Shown here in pieces: positions 34,517-46,600 of a DNA stretch of 64,000 nt. The notes below the pieces were generated by a model. That model did not search any database and was not told the DNA's origin. It saw nothing but the letters and a program-made list of their open reading frames with translations. The translations under genes were made by a program, and so were the position numbers. Every line of letters begins with the position of its first letter. The first letter of the stretch is position 1. This DNA comes from Arcuatula senhousia (Eukaryota > Mollusca > Bivalvia > Mytilida > Mytilidae), in contig CAXARO010001749.1 of assembly GCA_963971305.1 (NCBI GenBank), positions 62,001 to 126,000 on the forward strand, in the 5' to 3' direction.

Positions 34517-36142
34517 TACTTTATATTATTATCACCAGGATATTGTATGACAATCTTTTATCATTCTAAATTCATTAAAATTCAAAGTGACTTTATTTAA
34601 TTGGTTTTCTAATTTGGATTATTTATTGATAAAACATATATATTTTAGTGAAAGGGGATTAACTTGTCATACTTGAAAATTGACAATAAGTGCTAATGGA
34701 CAATTAAGTAGATTAATTGATTATGTAATTTACCTTTTGATGTTTCATGCCTAAAGACTAATATCTATATCTTTTAATACTTCCTTTTAATTGTTATAGC
34801 TAAAAGTATCTATTGTAAAATGTTTAGTTTGTTAAGGGAGTTGGAAGCCAGAGACCGTCCTGGCAACATCCACTACTTGTATTTAAATTGTTCAGCAGAA
34901 GCCATAATAAATATTTGTTAAAAGTGGAATTTATCTTCGATTGATTGTATAGGAATAATTGTGGACGTCCTTGAGTCTAATAAGTCCCAAAGACTGGTTG
35001 TGAATGACTTTGGGGAAGTTGACCCTTTCCAGTGTTATCCTTAGTCTCCGACCTGGTCTTATTATTATTACAATCATCTAATGTGAGTACTGGTAATAAA
35101 GTGCTGATATTAGATAATGAGATGTGGAACATGTAACACATCTAACAATAACAAGGGTCAATATAATTTAGCAAGTTTTGTCTTCTTGCATTTGTTGCCC
35201 GTTTTTAAATACTTATTGCTTTGACTCTAGAGATGTAAATCTGTGGTATAAATTGGTTAATGTCAATTGGCAGGCAGGTATGCTTAGAAGAAATTTTTGT
35301 AACAGTTTCTCAGCAACTACTAATCATAGGCGCCTGATATTAAGTATACAGTATTAAGGCAGGGTCCAAAAGCCTGGGATTCAATTTCAGGTCTGTCACC
35401 CTGTTTACTGACTTCATTAATTTTTGACATTAATGGTCAAAAGTAGAACATTTTAGTAACAGTAAAAAAAATTTTCTCAGCAACTACTTATCATGCCATT
35501 TGATATTTGGTATACAGCTTTAGGATGGGATTAGATCTCAGGTCTGTTGGTCGTCTACTTCCTGTTTAACAAAATGTGGCCATTTTTGGCTTTGACCCAT
35601 TTTATGGTTGTATGTGTGTTGTTGTTCTTGCTTTACAAAACAGGACCCTGTAGGCATGTGATCTTATTGTTATTCACAGTGTGACTTACCATGCTTAATA
35701 GATGGAGATTCCAAGTAATCATATTACGTAGAAATGTAATGAAATTTTATACCTAATTCTCTGATAAATAATAAAAAAGTTATTTAAGTTTAAAAATTGT
35801 TATTTTATCAGAACTGTGTATTATATTGTTGATTGTCAACCAAACACGTAGTTCATGAGATGCAAATAAGTGAATATGACATCACTAATGGGCTTTGCCA
35901 AAGAGCCTTCAAAATGATAGTACAGTACATAAATATTGTAGGTACATGTATATCATTTTTTTCAGAGGCCACCAAGTGACAGACGATGTAAATCCTAAAA
36001 CTTTACCCTGTAGTGCTTCTAACTGACAAACATGCAGCAGATTGATAAAGGACACTCTAAGAGTTTGTTTTATTTACTTTCTTGATTTAAGCCTGCATGC
36101 GACATTCAGTATGTTGTGGAAACTGTTTGGTATTAATATAAA
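34517..36142. other. Unassigned sequence with two family E fragments
   Basis: Family E fragments lie at about 35260-35400 and 35460-35605 (CAACTACT, GATATTTGGTATACAGC, GTCTACTTCCTGTTTAAC). A splice-acceptor-like TTTTTTCAG at about 35960-35968 is followed by only a few open codons. No gene is supported. Confidence 0.4.
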
Positions 36143-36580
36143 AGAACATTACCGGGAAACTGGTGAATATTAATATAAAAGAACATTTCTGGGAAACTAG
36201 TGGATACTTATATAAAAGAATGTTACAGGGAAACTGGTGGATATTTATAGAAAAGAATGTTACAGGGAAACTAGTGGATATTTATATAAAAGAATATTAC
36301 AGGGAAACTGAAGGATATTTAAAGAACAGTTCTGGGAAACTGGAGGATATTTATATACAAGAAGGTTATGGGGAAACTGGTGGATATTTATAGAAAAGAA
36401 TATTACAGGGAAACTGGTGGATATTTATAGAAAAGAATATTACCTGGACACTGGCGGATATTTATATTAAAGAACATTTCTGGGAAACTGAAGGATATTT
36501 ATAAAAAAGAACATTTCTGGGAAACTGAAGAATATTTATATCAAAGAATATTACCGGGAAACTGGTGGATATTTGTATGA
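36143..36580 (+). repeat. Minisatellite, about 37-bp unit
   Basis: About twelve imperfect copies of GGGAAACTGGTGGATATTTA followed by TAGAAAAGAATGTTACA. The unit is not a multiple of three and copies vary in length, so the short frame at 36163-36393 is a by-product. Confidence 0.85.
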
Positions 36581-37637
36581 AGAACCATTGAGAACATTGG
36601 AACACCCGTACAGCTTAGTATAAATGCCATCTACATCAACATTTTAATAAACACAATCATAACATTAGATACATCAAAGTTCAGCCACTTGAAAATGTTA
36701 AAAGAGATTCTAATGCAAGTAAACAACAGTTTTCCAAGAGCATTTGCTCAACTTGAGTGGATTTAAAAAACCTGCACACTATACATCTTAGCTGGGTCTA
36801 CTTGAATACATCATCATGGGACAGTGGAACATATCTAGATCTTAAAATATTATAATGTCATTAATTTAGTGGTTCTTCATTTAAGGTTAACCATCATCTA
36901 CTTTTTCTGATTCTGAAATCATTCACCTTTTGGAAATTCCTTTCCCGTTTCAGAATTTTTGCAATATACACTGTTGTATCATTTTACATTTAAAATATCA
37001 CTCTATAAATGAGATGTTTAACAGTTGCATTGAAAAACCCCAATTAAGTTTAAACACAGTTTGTAATGTTTTAGATAACAAAGGATTGTTGTACCTTAAA
37101 AACTATCATTTTTAAACAGACACAATTTATTTTTTTTTGGGGGGGGGGGGGCTACAGGAGCAATCTGTCTGTCTGTCCACTTAACTCGTAAACACAACTA
37201 CTACACTGCTCCATGGATTCTAATGAAACTTTTTAATACAGAAAGAACATCATATGGAGATTTGCATGAAGACATTTCATTGCTCTCTGATTTTACTAAA
37301 AACGAAAAAATGACATATATTTTTTTGCAATAGAGTCCAATTTGAAGCAGGGTTATCCTTTTTGAGCTCACTCACATTATTCTTTGTTTTTTTGTAGCTA
37401 AGACATCACTCACAGACAGATATCAAGATTTTTCACCAACTACTATTATACATACTGTAGTATTTGTTGTGAGAGTAGTGCTCTGTATCATAAGATGGGC
37501 TGACCCTCTGGCTAGGTTAGCTTTTAAGGATTGATTTCCTTACTTAAAACAAGATGCTTATGTAATAACTGTCAAAACACACATTAGTCAAGTCAAATGT
37601 CACGTTAGTATGCTGTGAAGCAGGTTTTTTTTTATAA
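36581..37637. other. No gene recognised
   Basis: AT-rich. A G-run at about 37139-37151 follows a T-run and precedes CTGTCTGTCTGTCC, resembling the start of a decayed palindrome-headed repeat. Confidence 0.3.
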
Positions 37638-39252
37638 GCTTACCTGGCCAAAGACTATGCCAGCTTATGACATCACTATCTGTCCATCATCATCCATAGT
37701 CTTTATAAATGATATCAAAAATAGAAGATTAAGATTTTCTACATATAATACAAAGTTTCATACTATTGAGTGTGTTATTTTTGTTATTTATAAGGTTATG
37801 TTCCCTGCATAACAGAAATGCATTTTTAAAGTATTTGTTACATTTGAAGATTTCTATTTTACATGCATAGTTTTAGTAATTCTTTATTTCAGAACACTTC
37901 TTTTCCACTATCTGGGCTAAGCAGAAAGTTAAAACTTTGCTTGACCTGGAAGAACAGGGGGCCACCAAGTCTTCACTTTGGGCCACTAGACAGATGAGCA
38001 ATGACACAGAAATTGACAACAAGGATCTTTAGGCAGTAAATCACCAAGCACTGAGGATGGTAAATATTACGAATTAGTCAGGACAGGTATCAATGAGGCA
38101 ATCAAATGTCAAAGGTTAAGAAGAGTACTGGGTAACAAAAGTAGCAGAATCACAAACGATAAAATAAACACACAACAAAAACACAAACAAATGCAACTAA
38201 ATAGCTATCTACTGTACACACAGTGAGAGATACTATATAACAAATTTCTAAGTTATGCTTTTCACTCACAACCTGTAAACCAAACATTCCGGTATATGTC
38301 ATTTCAGAAGGAAGCCTGTTTACCAATCTAAGTGCATACAGACAAGGTTATCCAAATGAAGGATTACATAGGGAAGGCTGTTCACCCCCTTTCAAGAGCA
38401 TCAAAACAGCATTTAGGACCATCTGTAAGTGTATTTTTCCAATGTAATGATTTTGTCTATTTCAGAAACAGCCAAAGCTGCAATGCAAGGTGAAGGATTG
38501 GAGGGTCTCAGTGTTTAACTTGCAGTGACACCTCAGTCTGGTTCACCACCTTGCCCCACCTGAGAGGATAAGGGGACCCACCAAAAAGAATACACAACCT
38601 AGAGAGTGGGTTTTGGGGAACCACAACCATGACAACAGTATGCTTTGACATTCACCTCATAAACATTCATGGCCAAGAAGGTAAAGAATATGCCAGAGCC
38701 ATCGAGGGGGCCAGCACCATCAAGAGTTAGATTGTCTTATTAAGCACATCAATATCTACAAATATAAGAAACAGGGTCAGAGCTGTAGATCATTCATTTT
38801 AGGAGTTATTCCCCTTAGCACATTAATATTGACCATTTTCTCAGCCTATCCCTATTTTAATGCATATCATAAAGGCTAGAGAAAAACTTCTAGTTAAAGT
38901 TTTGCTTAGCTTAAGCCCTTCAAAAACTAAATTTGATGGAAGTTATAAAATGACCCCTATTTAGAGTTTAACTAAATATGTTTTACTAAATGGTGTTGTT
39001 GTCCCTTAAATGTCAAAATAACTGTTTATGCCTTATAGTTTGCAAACAGTAGAAAATGATAGATAGCTTTTAAGGTTTTGATTGCTAAAATGTTCAGCTA
39101 ATTGGACTTTACACTTCAATGCATTAGTTTAATCAATGTTGTAAGATAACCCCTTATCAAACCTATGACCCTTGCAATGTCAAAGATGTTGTTTTCACCT
39201 TGTACTCTGTCTAAAATTCAGGCATTTAGGTCAGTTGAGCAAGCCTCTAGTT
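37638..39252 (+). repeat. Strongly diverged family A copy, probably interrupted
   Basis: GCTTACCTGGCC-AAAGACTATG-CCAGCTTATG at 37638 resembles a family A start. About 38735-39252 resembles the copy 2 and copy 3 core (AAGCACATCAATATCTAC, GGAGTTATTCCCCTTAGC) and ends GTCAGTTGAGCAAGCCTCTAG like a worn 3' end. The middle (about 37810-38735) is foreign to the family and contains exon-like islands. Confidence 0.45.
37893..38059 (+). other. Exon-like island
   Basis: Preceded by TTTATTTCAG and followed by a GTAAAT donor. One frame is open for 46 codons (starting EHFFSTIWAKQKVK) and then stops at TAG before the donor, so it is a terminal, non-coding or decayed exon. A second acceptor (TATTTCAG) leads into a similar short open stretch from 38466. 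Confidence 0.3.
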
Positions 39253-39435
39253 TGAATTTCTCAGCAACTAGAAAGGCCTTGATATTGGGTGTGCGAGTGG
39301 AGCTGGCCATTGCCTAGGGCCTGCCTATCCACTAGGTTATCTGTAAAGGGTAGTTGATGTAGTCGTGAAAAATATAATAACCAGGATGTATTTTACCCAT
39401 CAAAATGTCATCTGAAAACGTCCAAGTTGATTTTT

Positions 39436-39668
39436 GGCCGGATTTCATGGAGTGAAAAATCCGGGTTATAAAATGGTGAATGGCGGGCGGGCGAGGAAAA
39501 TTTTTCGTAACAGTTTTCTCAGTAACAAGTAATCACAGCCACTTGATATTTGGTTTACAACATTGGGGTGGGGTCCCATAACGTTGGATACGATTTCAGG
39601 TCTGTCGCTCACCTACTTCCTGTTTAACGAAATCTGGCCATTTTTGACTTTGACAGATTTTTATAAAT
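39436..39668 (+). repeat. Family E, most complete copy
   Basis: Begins GGCCGGATTTCATGG...AAAATCCGGG, a palindrome like the 5' ends of families A to D, then GTTATAAAATGGTGAATGGC, the common middle blocks and the end CATTTTTGACTTTGACAG. I could not find a matching 3' inverted arm and hairpin, so its class is less certain than A to D. Confidence 0.6.
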
Positions 39669-39864
39669 ATAGTCGTACGACCTATTATTCCCTTTAAGCT
39701 TTTGTTTAGCTATCAAATGTAGGCTACCTTCAAAATTTCAAAGCTCTGGTAGAAGCAGCATTTCAACAGTTTATTCTCATTTGGATGATGTAAAGTTTCC
39801 TACATATGAGGTGATAAGGACACGAGAACGTTACTTTGGCTTTGAGACTTTAATTTTTTTTCAG

Positions 39865-40255
39865 GAAGAAACCTGCATAGCATTGTCTAGTTTTGGGGGT
39901 GTGTCTTTCTTGAGGTCCTGGCAGACATTCCTGGGCCTAGCCAACCAGGACCTTTGAACCTGTGTTAAGCCAAAGAATAGCCCTTAGAACCTGACCGCAG
40001 AAGTCCTGAGGGAACCGGTGGCTTCCAATGCAGGAAAGGAGGACATCCTTGGCTTGCAACTGGCACATGGGTGTCAGTACTGTGACAGGACAGAACTGTT
40101 TGAACTTGAGAGTTCACTCCTGGAGAGGGTAAGCGGAGGCCAGTCGCTGAAAAAAATTCCCTGTGCCTCCAGCTGCAATGCAAAGAAGGCAGGGGACATC
40201 AGTCACCTGCGATGTTAGGCTGTGCTGAATGCTGTGCTAAGGGATAATGGCATAG
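39865..40255 (+). other. GC-rich exon-like island, left of the 11-kb insertion
   Basis: Acceptor TTTTTTTTCAG and donor GTAGGTG frame 391 bases clearly richer in GC than their surroundings. One frame is open for 30 codons at the start; another is open for about 76 codons up to TAG at 40216 (with AHGCQYCDRTELFELESS). No frame runs through. It could be a non-coding exon or a decayed coding exon. It is the last exon-like block before the nested element at 40302. Confidence 0.35.
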
Positions 40256-41010
40256 GTAGGTGAAAATAACTTTCAGTAGTTTGGAGGGTCTAAAAATTTG
40301 ACTTACCGTATTTTGCCGTGTATAGTGCGCATTTATGTACAATGCGCACCCCCTTTTCATTATGAAAATCTGGGGGGAAAACGAAATTTTGTGTAAAATG
40401 CACGATCATTTTCTATGACAAGGAACCCTCAAAATTTGTCTCTTTTTTCAGGTAGAAAGACTACAGATGAAGATTTTTTTAATGAAAATAAAATTGTTTT
40501 GTAGTTATTGTGAAAATAAAAATAAACTGTTATACTATTTGTGTATTTTATTATGACAGCGAAATCGTAAATCCTGGTAATGGTCCCCCTTTTCAATCAA
40601 CAAACAACAAGTGTTAACCCAAGCTCACATCTTTTGATGAAAACAATAAAGGTGTCAAAACAGTGATGATCAACAAATTACTATTCAAACAATCCTGAAG
40701 TATTACAGCCGAATTGCTTTAATTGTTAATTGTCCAAGCCTGTTTACAAAAGATCGATGTTTTGTGCAAATTGCAAAGGTGGTGTCAAAACAAATAATTA
40801 CCAGTAAATCTAAATTATCTCCAGCTTGGGATGAGTATTTATTCACAAAACAATAAGAAAATGGCTATCTGTTGCTCAAATAATTACATGAAAGAAAATA
40901 CACAATCATGTAAACAAACCATTCTATTTTTAGAATTATTTAAATGAGGCTACTTAGGGGAATACACATTATTGATCCAGAAAGGAAGAATGAATAGACA
41001 AATTATTTTT

Positions 41011-41040
41011 ATGCCCCCGCGACGACATGTCGGGGGGCAT
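41011..41040 (+). promoter_or_regulatory. 5' terminal palindrome of the Helentron
   Basis: GCCCCCGCGACGACATGTCG then GGGGGC folds into a GC-rich hairpin around GACATGTC. Its first ten bases (ATGCCCCCGC) return inverted at 50911. Such an end could be the Rep recognition and nicking site; this is inferred from position. Confidence 0.6.
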
Positions 41041-41068
41041 TAAGTTTTACTCATGTCCGTCCGTACGA

Positions 41069-43230
41069 ATTTCCGTCAAGCTTTTCTCAGGAACTGTACA
41101 TGAGAATGATTTGAAACTTTATAGGATTGTTCAGTATGACAAACTATACGTCCTAAGCAACTTTGAGACCTGTCGGACTTCTACTTCCTGTTTGGGACTT
41201 AGGCCAATGCTAAAATATATGAACAAGACTATGAAAATTTCCGTCAAGCTTTTCTCAGGAACTGTACATGAGAATGATTTGAAACTTTATAGGATTGTTC
41301 AGTATGACAAACTATACGTCCTAAGCAACTTTGAGACCTGTCGGACATCTACTTCCTGTTTGGGACTTAGGCCAATGCTAAAATATATGAACAAGACTAT
41401 GAAAATTTCCGTCAAGCTTTTCTCAGGAACTGTACATGAGAATGATTTGAAACTTTATAGGATTGTTCAGTATGACAAACTATACGTCCTAAGCAACTTT
41501 GAGACCTGTCGGACTTCTACTTCCTGTTTGGGACTTAGGCCAATGCTAAAATATATGAACAAGACTATGAAAATTTCCGTCAAGCTTTTCTCAGGAACTG
41601 TACATGAGAATGATTTGAAACTTTATAGGATTGTTCAGTATGACAAACTATACGTCCTAAGCAACTTTGAGACCTGTCGGACATCTACTTCCTGTTTGGG
41701 ACTTAGGCCAATGCTAAAATATATGAACAAGACTATGAAAATTTCCGTCAAGCTTTTCTCAGGAACTGTACATGAGAATGATTTGAAACTTTATAGGATT
41801 GTTCAGTATGACAAACTATACGTCCTAAGCAACTTTGAGACCTGTCGGACTTCTACTTCCTGTTTGGGACTTAGGCCAATGCTAAAATATATGAACAAGA
41901 CTATGAAAATTTCCGTCAAGCTTTTCTCAGGAACTGTACATGAGAATGATTTGAAACTTTATAGGATTGTTCAGTATGACAAACTATACGTCCTAAGCAA
42001 CTTTGAGACCTGTCGGACATCTACTTCCTGTTTGGGACTTAGGCCAATGCTAAAATATATGAACAAGACTATGAAAATTTCCGTCAAGCTTTTCTCAGGA
42101 ACTGTACATGAGAATGATTTGAAACTTGGTAGGATTGTTCAGTATGACAAACTATACGTCCTAAGCAACTTTGAGACCTGTCGGACTTCTACTTCCTGTT
42201 TGGGACTTAGGCCAATGCTAAAATATATGAACAAGACTATGAAAATTTCCGTCAAGCTTTTCTCAGGAACTGTACATGAGAATGATTTGAAACTTTATAG
42301 GATTGTTCAGTATGACAAACTATACGTCCTAAGCGACTTTGAGACCTGTCGGACATCTACTTCCTGTTTGGGACTTAGGCCAATGCTAAAATATATGAAC
42401 ATGACTATGAAAATTTCCGTCAAGCTTTTCTCAGGAACTGTACATGAGAATGATTTGAAACTTTGTAGGATTGTTCAGTATGACAAACTATACGTCCTAA
42501 GCAACTTTGAGACCTGTCAGACATCTACTTCCTGTTTGGGACTTAGGCCAATGCTAAAATATATGAACATGACTATGAAAATTTCCGTCAAGCTTTTCTC
42601 AGGAACTGTACATGAGAATGATTTGAAACTTGGTAGGATTGTTCAGTATGACAAACTATACGTCCTAAGCAACTTTGAGACCTGTCGGACATCTACTTCC
42701 TGTTTGGGACTTAGGCCAATGCTAAAATCTACTTCCTGTTTTGGACTTGGGCCAATGCTAAAATATATGAACATGACTATGAAAATTTCCGTCAAGCTTT
42801 TCTCAGGAACTGTACATGAGAATGATTTGAAACTTGGTAGGATGGTTCAGTATGACAAACTATACGTCCTTAGCAACTTTGAGACCTGTCGGACATCTAC
42901 TTCCTGTTTGGGACTTAGGCCAATGCTAAAATATATGAACATGACTATGAAAATTTCCGTCAAGCTTTTCTCAGGAACTGTACATGAGAATGATTTGAAA
43001 CTTGGTAGGATGGTTCAGTATGACAAACTATACGCCTTAAGCTACTTTGAGACCTGTCAGACATCTACTTCCTGTTTGGGACTTAGGCCAAAATATATGT
43101 ACATGACTATGAAAATTTCCGTCAAGCTTTTCTCAGGAACTGTATACCAGAATGATTTGAAACTTGGTAGGATGGTTCAGTATGACAAGTCCTTAGCGAC
43201 TTTGAGACCTGCCGGACAACTACATCTTGT
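41069..43230 (+). repeat. 168-bp satellite array inside the Helentron, with dimeric order
   Basis: About thirteen head-to-tail units beginning near ATTTCCGTCAAGCTTTTCTC and ending AGGCCAATGCTAAAATATATG. The first eight alternate between CGGACTTCTAC and CGGACATCTAC, so they form four 336-bp dimers. Copies 9-13 share the ACATCT variant, carry more changes (ATGACTATG for AAGACTATG, GGTAGGATGG) and include a 33-bp partial duplication near 42730. The left part is therefore the most recently amplified. Since 168 is divisible by three and the unit has no stop in one frame, a 736-codon open frame arises (41027-43237); it is not evidence of a protein. Confidence 0.92.
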
Positions 43231-43240
43231 TAGGTAGTGG

Positions 43241-43617
43241 GCCTTCAAATAAGTTATTTGTTATTAATTTCTATGATGTTTTATCTTGAGTCCATTTCTT
43301 TCATAATTTTTATTTTTTATTTTCAGATGATCCTGGATGTTACTCCCATAAGAAGCAAAGATTTTAAATTGTTATCATATCACTTCTAGCTGCCTTGTTT
43401 CATTTGTTTAATAGATTTAGTTTTATTGATTAACACTTTCTTCAACATTAGGACTATTTTCCATTTTCTTATTATAAGTGGAATGAATAATAATGTAATA
43501 CTTAAAATAACTAATTTTTTGACTAAAAGATATTTAACTGATATGAAAGCTGGAAGTTTGATGTGATAACATGATGATAAAATGTTATCCAGTTTCTTCT
43601 TTTACAGTGTGTAAACC
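43241..43617 (+). other. Helentron leader before the transposase frame
   Basis: AT-rich, 377 bases from the satellite end to the ATG. It contains TTTTATTTTCAG at about 43315-43326, a possible splice acceptor for a 5' UTR intron. No clear TATA box was identified. Confidence 0.35.
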
Positions 43618-46600
43618 ATGCCACGAAAGAAATCAGCAAGTCAAAAAATAAAAGAAAGGAGACTGAAAGAGCAGCAAGATAGAAAAGAACAACAGAAGAC
43701 ACAAGCAGAGGAAAATGTGATAGAGACTGAAATATTAGAAAAGGATGAAAATAGTTCAGACAGTGAGCTAATGACTCAACAATCAAGAGACAATGTTTTA
43801 CAACCAGAAATTACTCTTTCACAATGTCAAGTTCACAATACTCAGAGGGAAACTATTCATTTGGGAGGAGAAGCGAAAAAAACAGAAAGAAACAGTGGTG
43901 TTATAGATTTTCCTCAAGTGAAATGTTGGACAAAAAGAGAAAATATAGGGAAAGAGACTATTACAGACACATTGAATCCACATTCACAGAAAAAGGTTTC
44001 TTTTATTTTAAATAGTGACACATCATCTAGAAAACGTAAAAGTGAGACATTAATTAACAGTCAGACAGAAAAAAAGCTGAAGTATGATTCCAAACATAGG
44101 CAACTGCAAGATAATAAAGCGAAAGAAACATCTTCCATGCCACGAAAGAAATCTGCAAGTCAAAAAATAAAAGAAAGGAGACTGAAAGAGCAGCAAGATA
44201 GAAAAGAACAACAGAAGACACAAGCAGAGGAAAATGTGATAGAGACTGAAATATTAGAAAAGGATGGTAATAGTTCAGACAGTGAGCTAATGACTCAACA
44301 ATCAAGAGACAATGATTTACAACAAGAAATTACTCTGTCACAATGTCAAGTTCACAATACTCAGAGGGAAACTATTCATTCAGAGGGAGAGGAGAAAAAT
44401 AACAAAGGAAACAGTGGTGTTCAAAAACACACAAGTGAAATTTTAATGAGTACTCAATTGGAGAAAGAGCTCAAATATCAGGAATCAAAAAAGAAAAAAC
44501 AGCAAGAAAATACATTTGAAAAGCCATGTCTTTCACCTTTACAAGAGAAGAAAAAGCAAGAATCATTAAGGATTAGGATGTATCGAGATAGAACTAGAAG
44601 AACACTAAGTTCTGAAGATGTTCAAAATAAAAACAAACAGGAAGCTGAGAGAAAGAGAGCCGAACGGGAAAGAATCATTAATACACTTAGTCCTGAGGAA
44701 AAGCAGCAACAAAATAGACAGGAAGCTAAGAGAATAAAGGATTATAGAGAACAATTGAATAAAACATTGATTCCTGAAGAAAGAGAACAACAAAATAGAC
44801 AGGAAGCTAAAAGAAAAAAGGATTATAGAGAACAATTGAATAAAACATTGATTCCTGAAGAAAGAGAACAACAAAATAGACAGGAAGCTAAAAGAAAAAA
44901 GGATTTTAGAGAACAATTGAATAAAACATTGATTCCTGAAGAGAGAGAACAACAAAATAGACAGGAAGCTAAGAGAATAAAAGATTATAGAGAACAAGTG
45001 AATAAAACACTGATTCCCGAAGAAAGAGAACAACAAAATAGACAGGAAGCTGAAAGAAAGAAGACAGATCGGGAAAATAGCAGGCGTACCATATCTTCCA
45101 GCGAATTAACTAGTATTTTATCAAAAGAGGCTAAAAACAGGAAACAAAGGCGTAGTAGTAAGAGTCCAGGAACATTAGAAGGTGTGATTGAGAAATTTAA
45201 ATCTTCCATTCAACAATATCCTGAGTATGTTTGTACTTGTTGCAGGAGATTGTTATACCACAGAAGTGTCTCTGAAGTTGGAAACATCAAATTTGTCAAT
45301 GTCCAAGCTGACATTATAACTCAATGTATAACTGGTAAAAAGTCTATGGATAACAAGGAATGGTTGTGCAGTACCTGTATGAAACACATTAAAAAGGACA
45401 GAATTCCACCACAAGCAAACTGCAATGACTTAGAAGTAACTCCGCAACCTCCTGAGTTATCAGAATTGACACCATTAGAACGACGTCTCATCTCTAGAAG
45501 ATACCCTTTTATGAAGTTGATAGCCTTGCCTAAAGGACAACAAAGTGGTATTAAAGGATCAGTTGTCAATGTTCCTGTCAACGAGGATACTGTATGTTCA
45601 TCATTACCAAGGACACCCAATGAGGCAGGATTCATACCATTAAAACTTAAAAGAAAGATTGTGTATAAGGGACATGTTCAGTTTCAGTACATTAGACCAG
45701 TAAAAGTTCAAGCAGCCCTCAAATGGCTGAGAGAAAATAATTTCCATTACAGAAATATTGAAGAATGCAATGATTGGGAGGATAGATGTGAAGCTGAAGA
45801 CCAGGAAACATGGGCTAGTCTGACTAATTCCACCATTCACAATGATAATGATGTTGAAATAATGGAATCTACTGAACATACTTCTGTTCAAGTAAACCAG
45901 GCAGATCATAATTCTGAACAATCAGACCAGTTTTTAACAGAAACTGACTGCACTAATGATACAGGTAGAAAAGATGACTCCGAGAGTGAAGATGACTATA
46001 CAGAAGACCCTGTATCCAGATTAAGAGGAGTAAAGTTTGATGTTTGCATTCAGCCTTCTGACCCAGCCATTGATGCAGACAAAATTGTTAGCATAGCACC
46101 TGGAGAAGGAAAGCGCCCTATCAATTTCTTAATGGATGACAATTTTGAGGAGCTAGCATTTCCACACCTACTCCCAAATGGCAAATTTGGATGGAAGCAT
46201 GAGCGTCCTGTTAAACTTTCAGCCAAAAAGTATTTCCAAAAGAGAATTCTAGATGAAGACCAAACATTTGCATCAGATGTAGAATATCTATATGTAGCAC
46301 AGTGCATTACAGAGACGAAACAAGTTCTTGATAGCATGAATATTGCTATGCGTAAATCATTCTCAGGAATAACGCCTGATGAAGTGTTGACTGCAGGCAA
46401 AGCTAAAAGTATTTCTGCAATGACTGGCTACTTGTTCAGAGATCAAGGTTACAGATTTCTTCAACCAATTAGGGGATCTCCACCATATTGGCAAAAGGTA
46501 CAGTACAAGCTTCTATCTGCTATCAAACAGCTTGGAATTTTCACCTGGTTTTTCACATTGTCTGCTGCAGATCTGAAATGGAATGATACTATTCAAGCAA

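Noticed and set aside
36163..36393. 76-codon frame over the 37-bp minisatellite
   Set aside because: The unit length is not a multiple of three and the residues change phase from copy to copy, so it is not a repeat protein.
41069..43230. CRISPR-like array
   Set aside because: Units are contiguous with no unique spacers and the genome is eukaryotic; this is a satellite.
41027..43237. 736-codon open frame of 56-residue repeats
   Set aside because: It is produced by a 168-bp satellite whose length is divisible by three. The unit also occurs as non-coding sequence at 25277-27107, and the frame starts inside the transposon's terminal palindrome.
44605..45036. 143-codon minus-strand frame with repeated FSFLSILLFS hydrophobic units
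   Set aside because: It is the antisense shadow of the 81-bp coding repeats in the Helentron protein.
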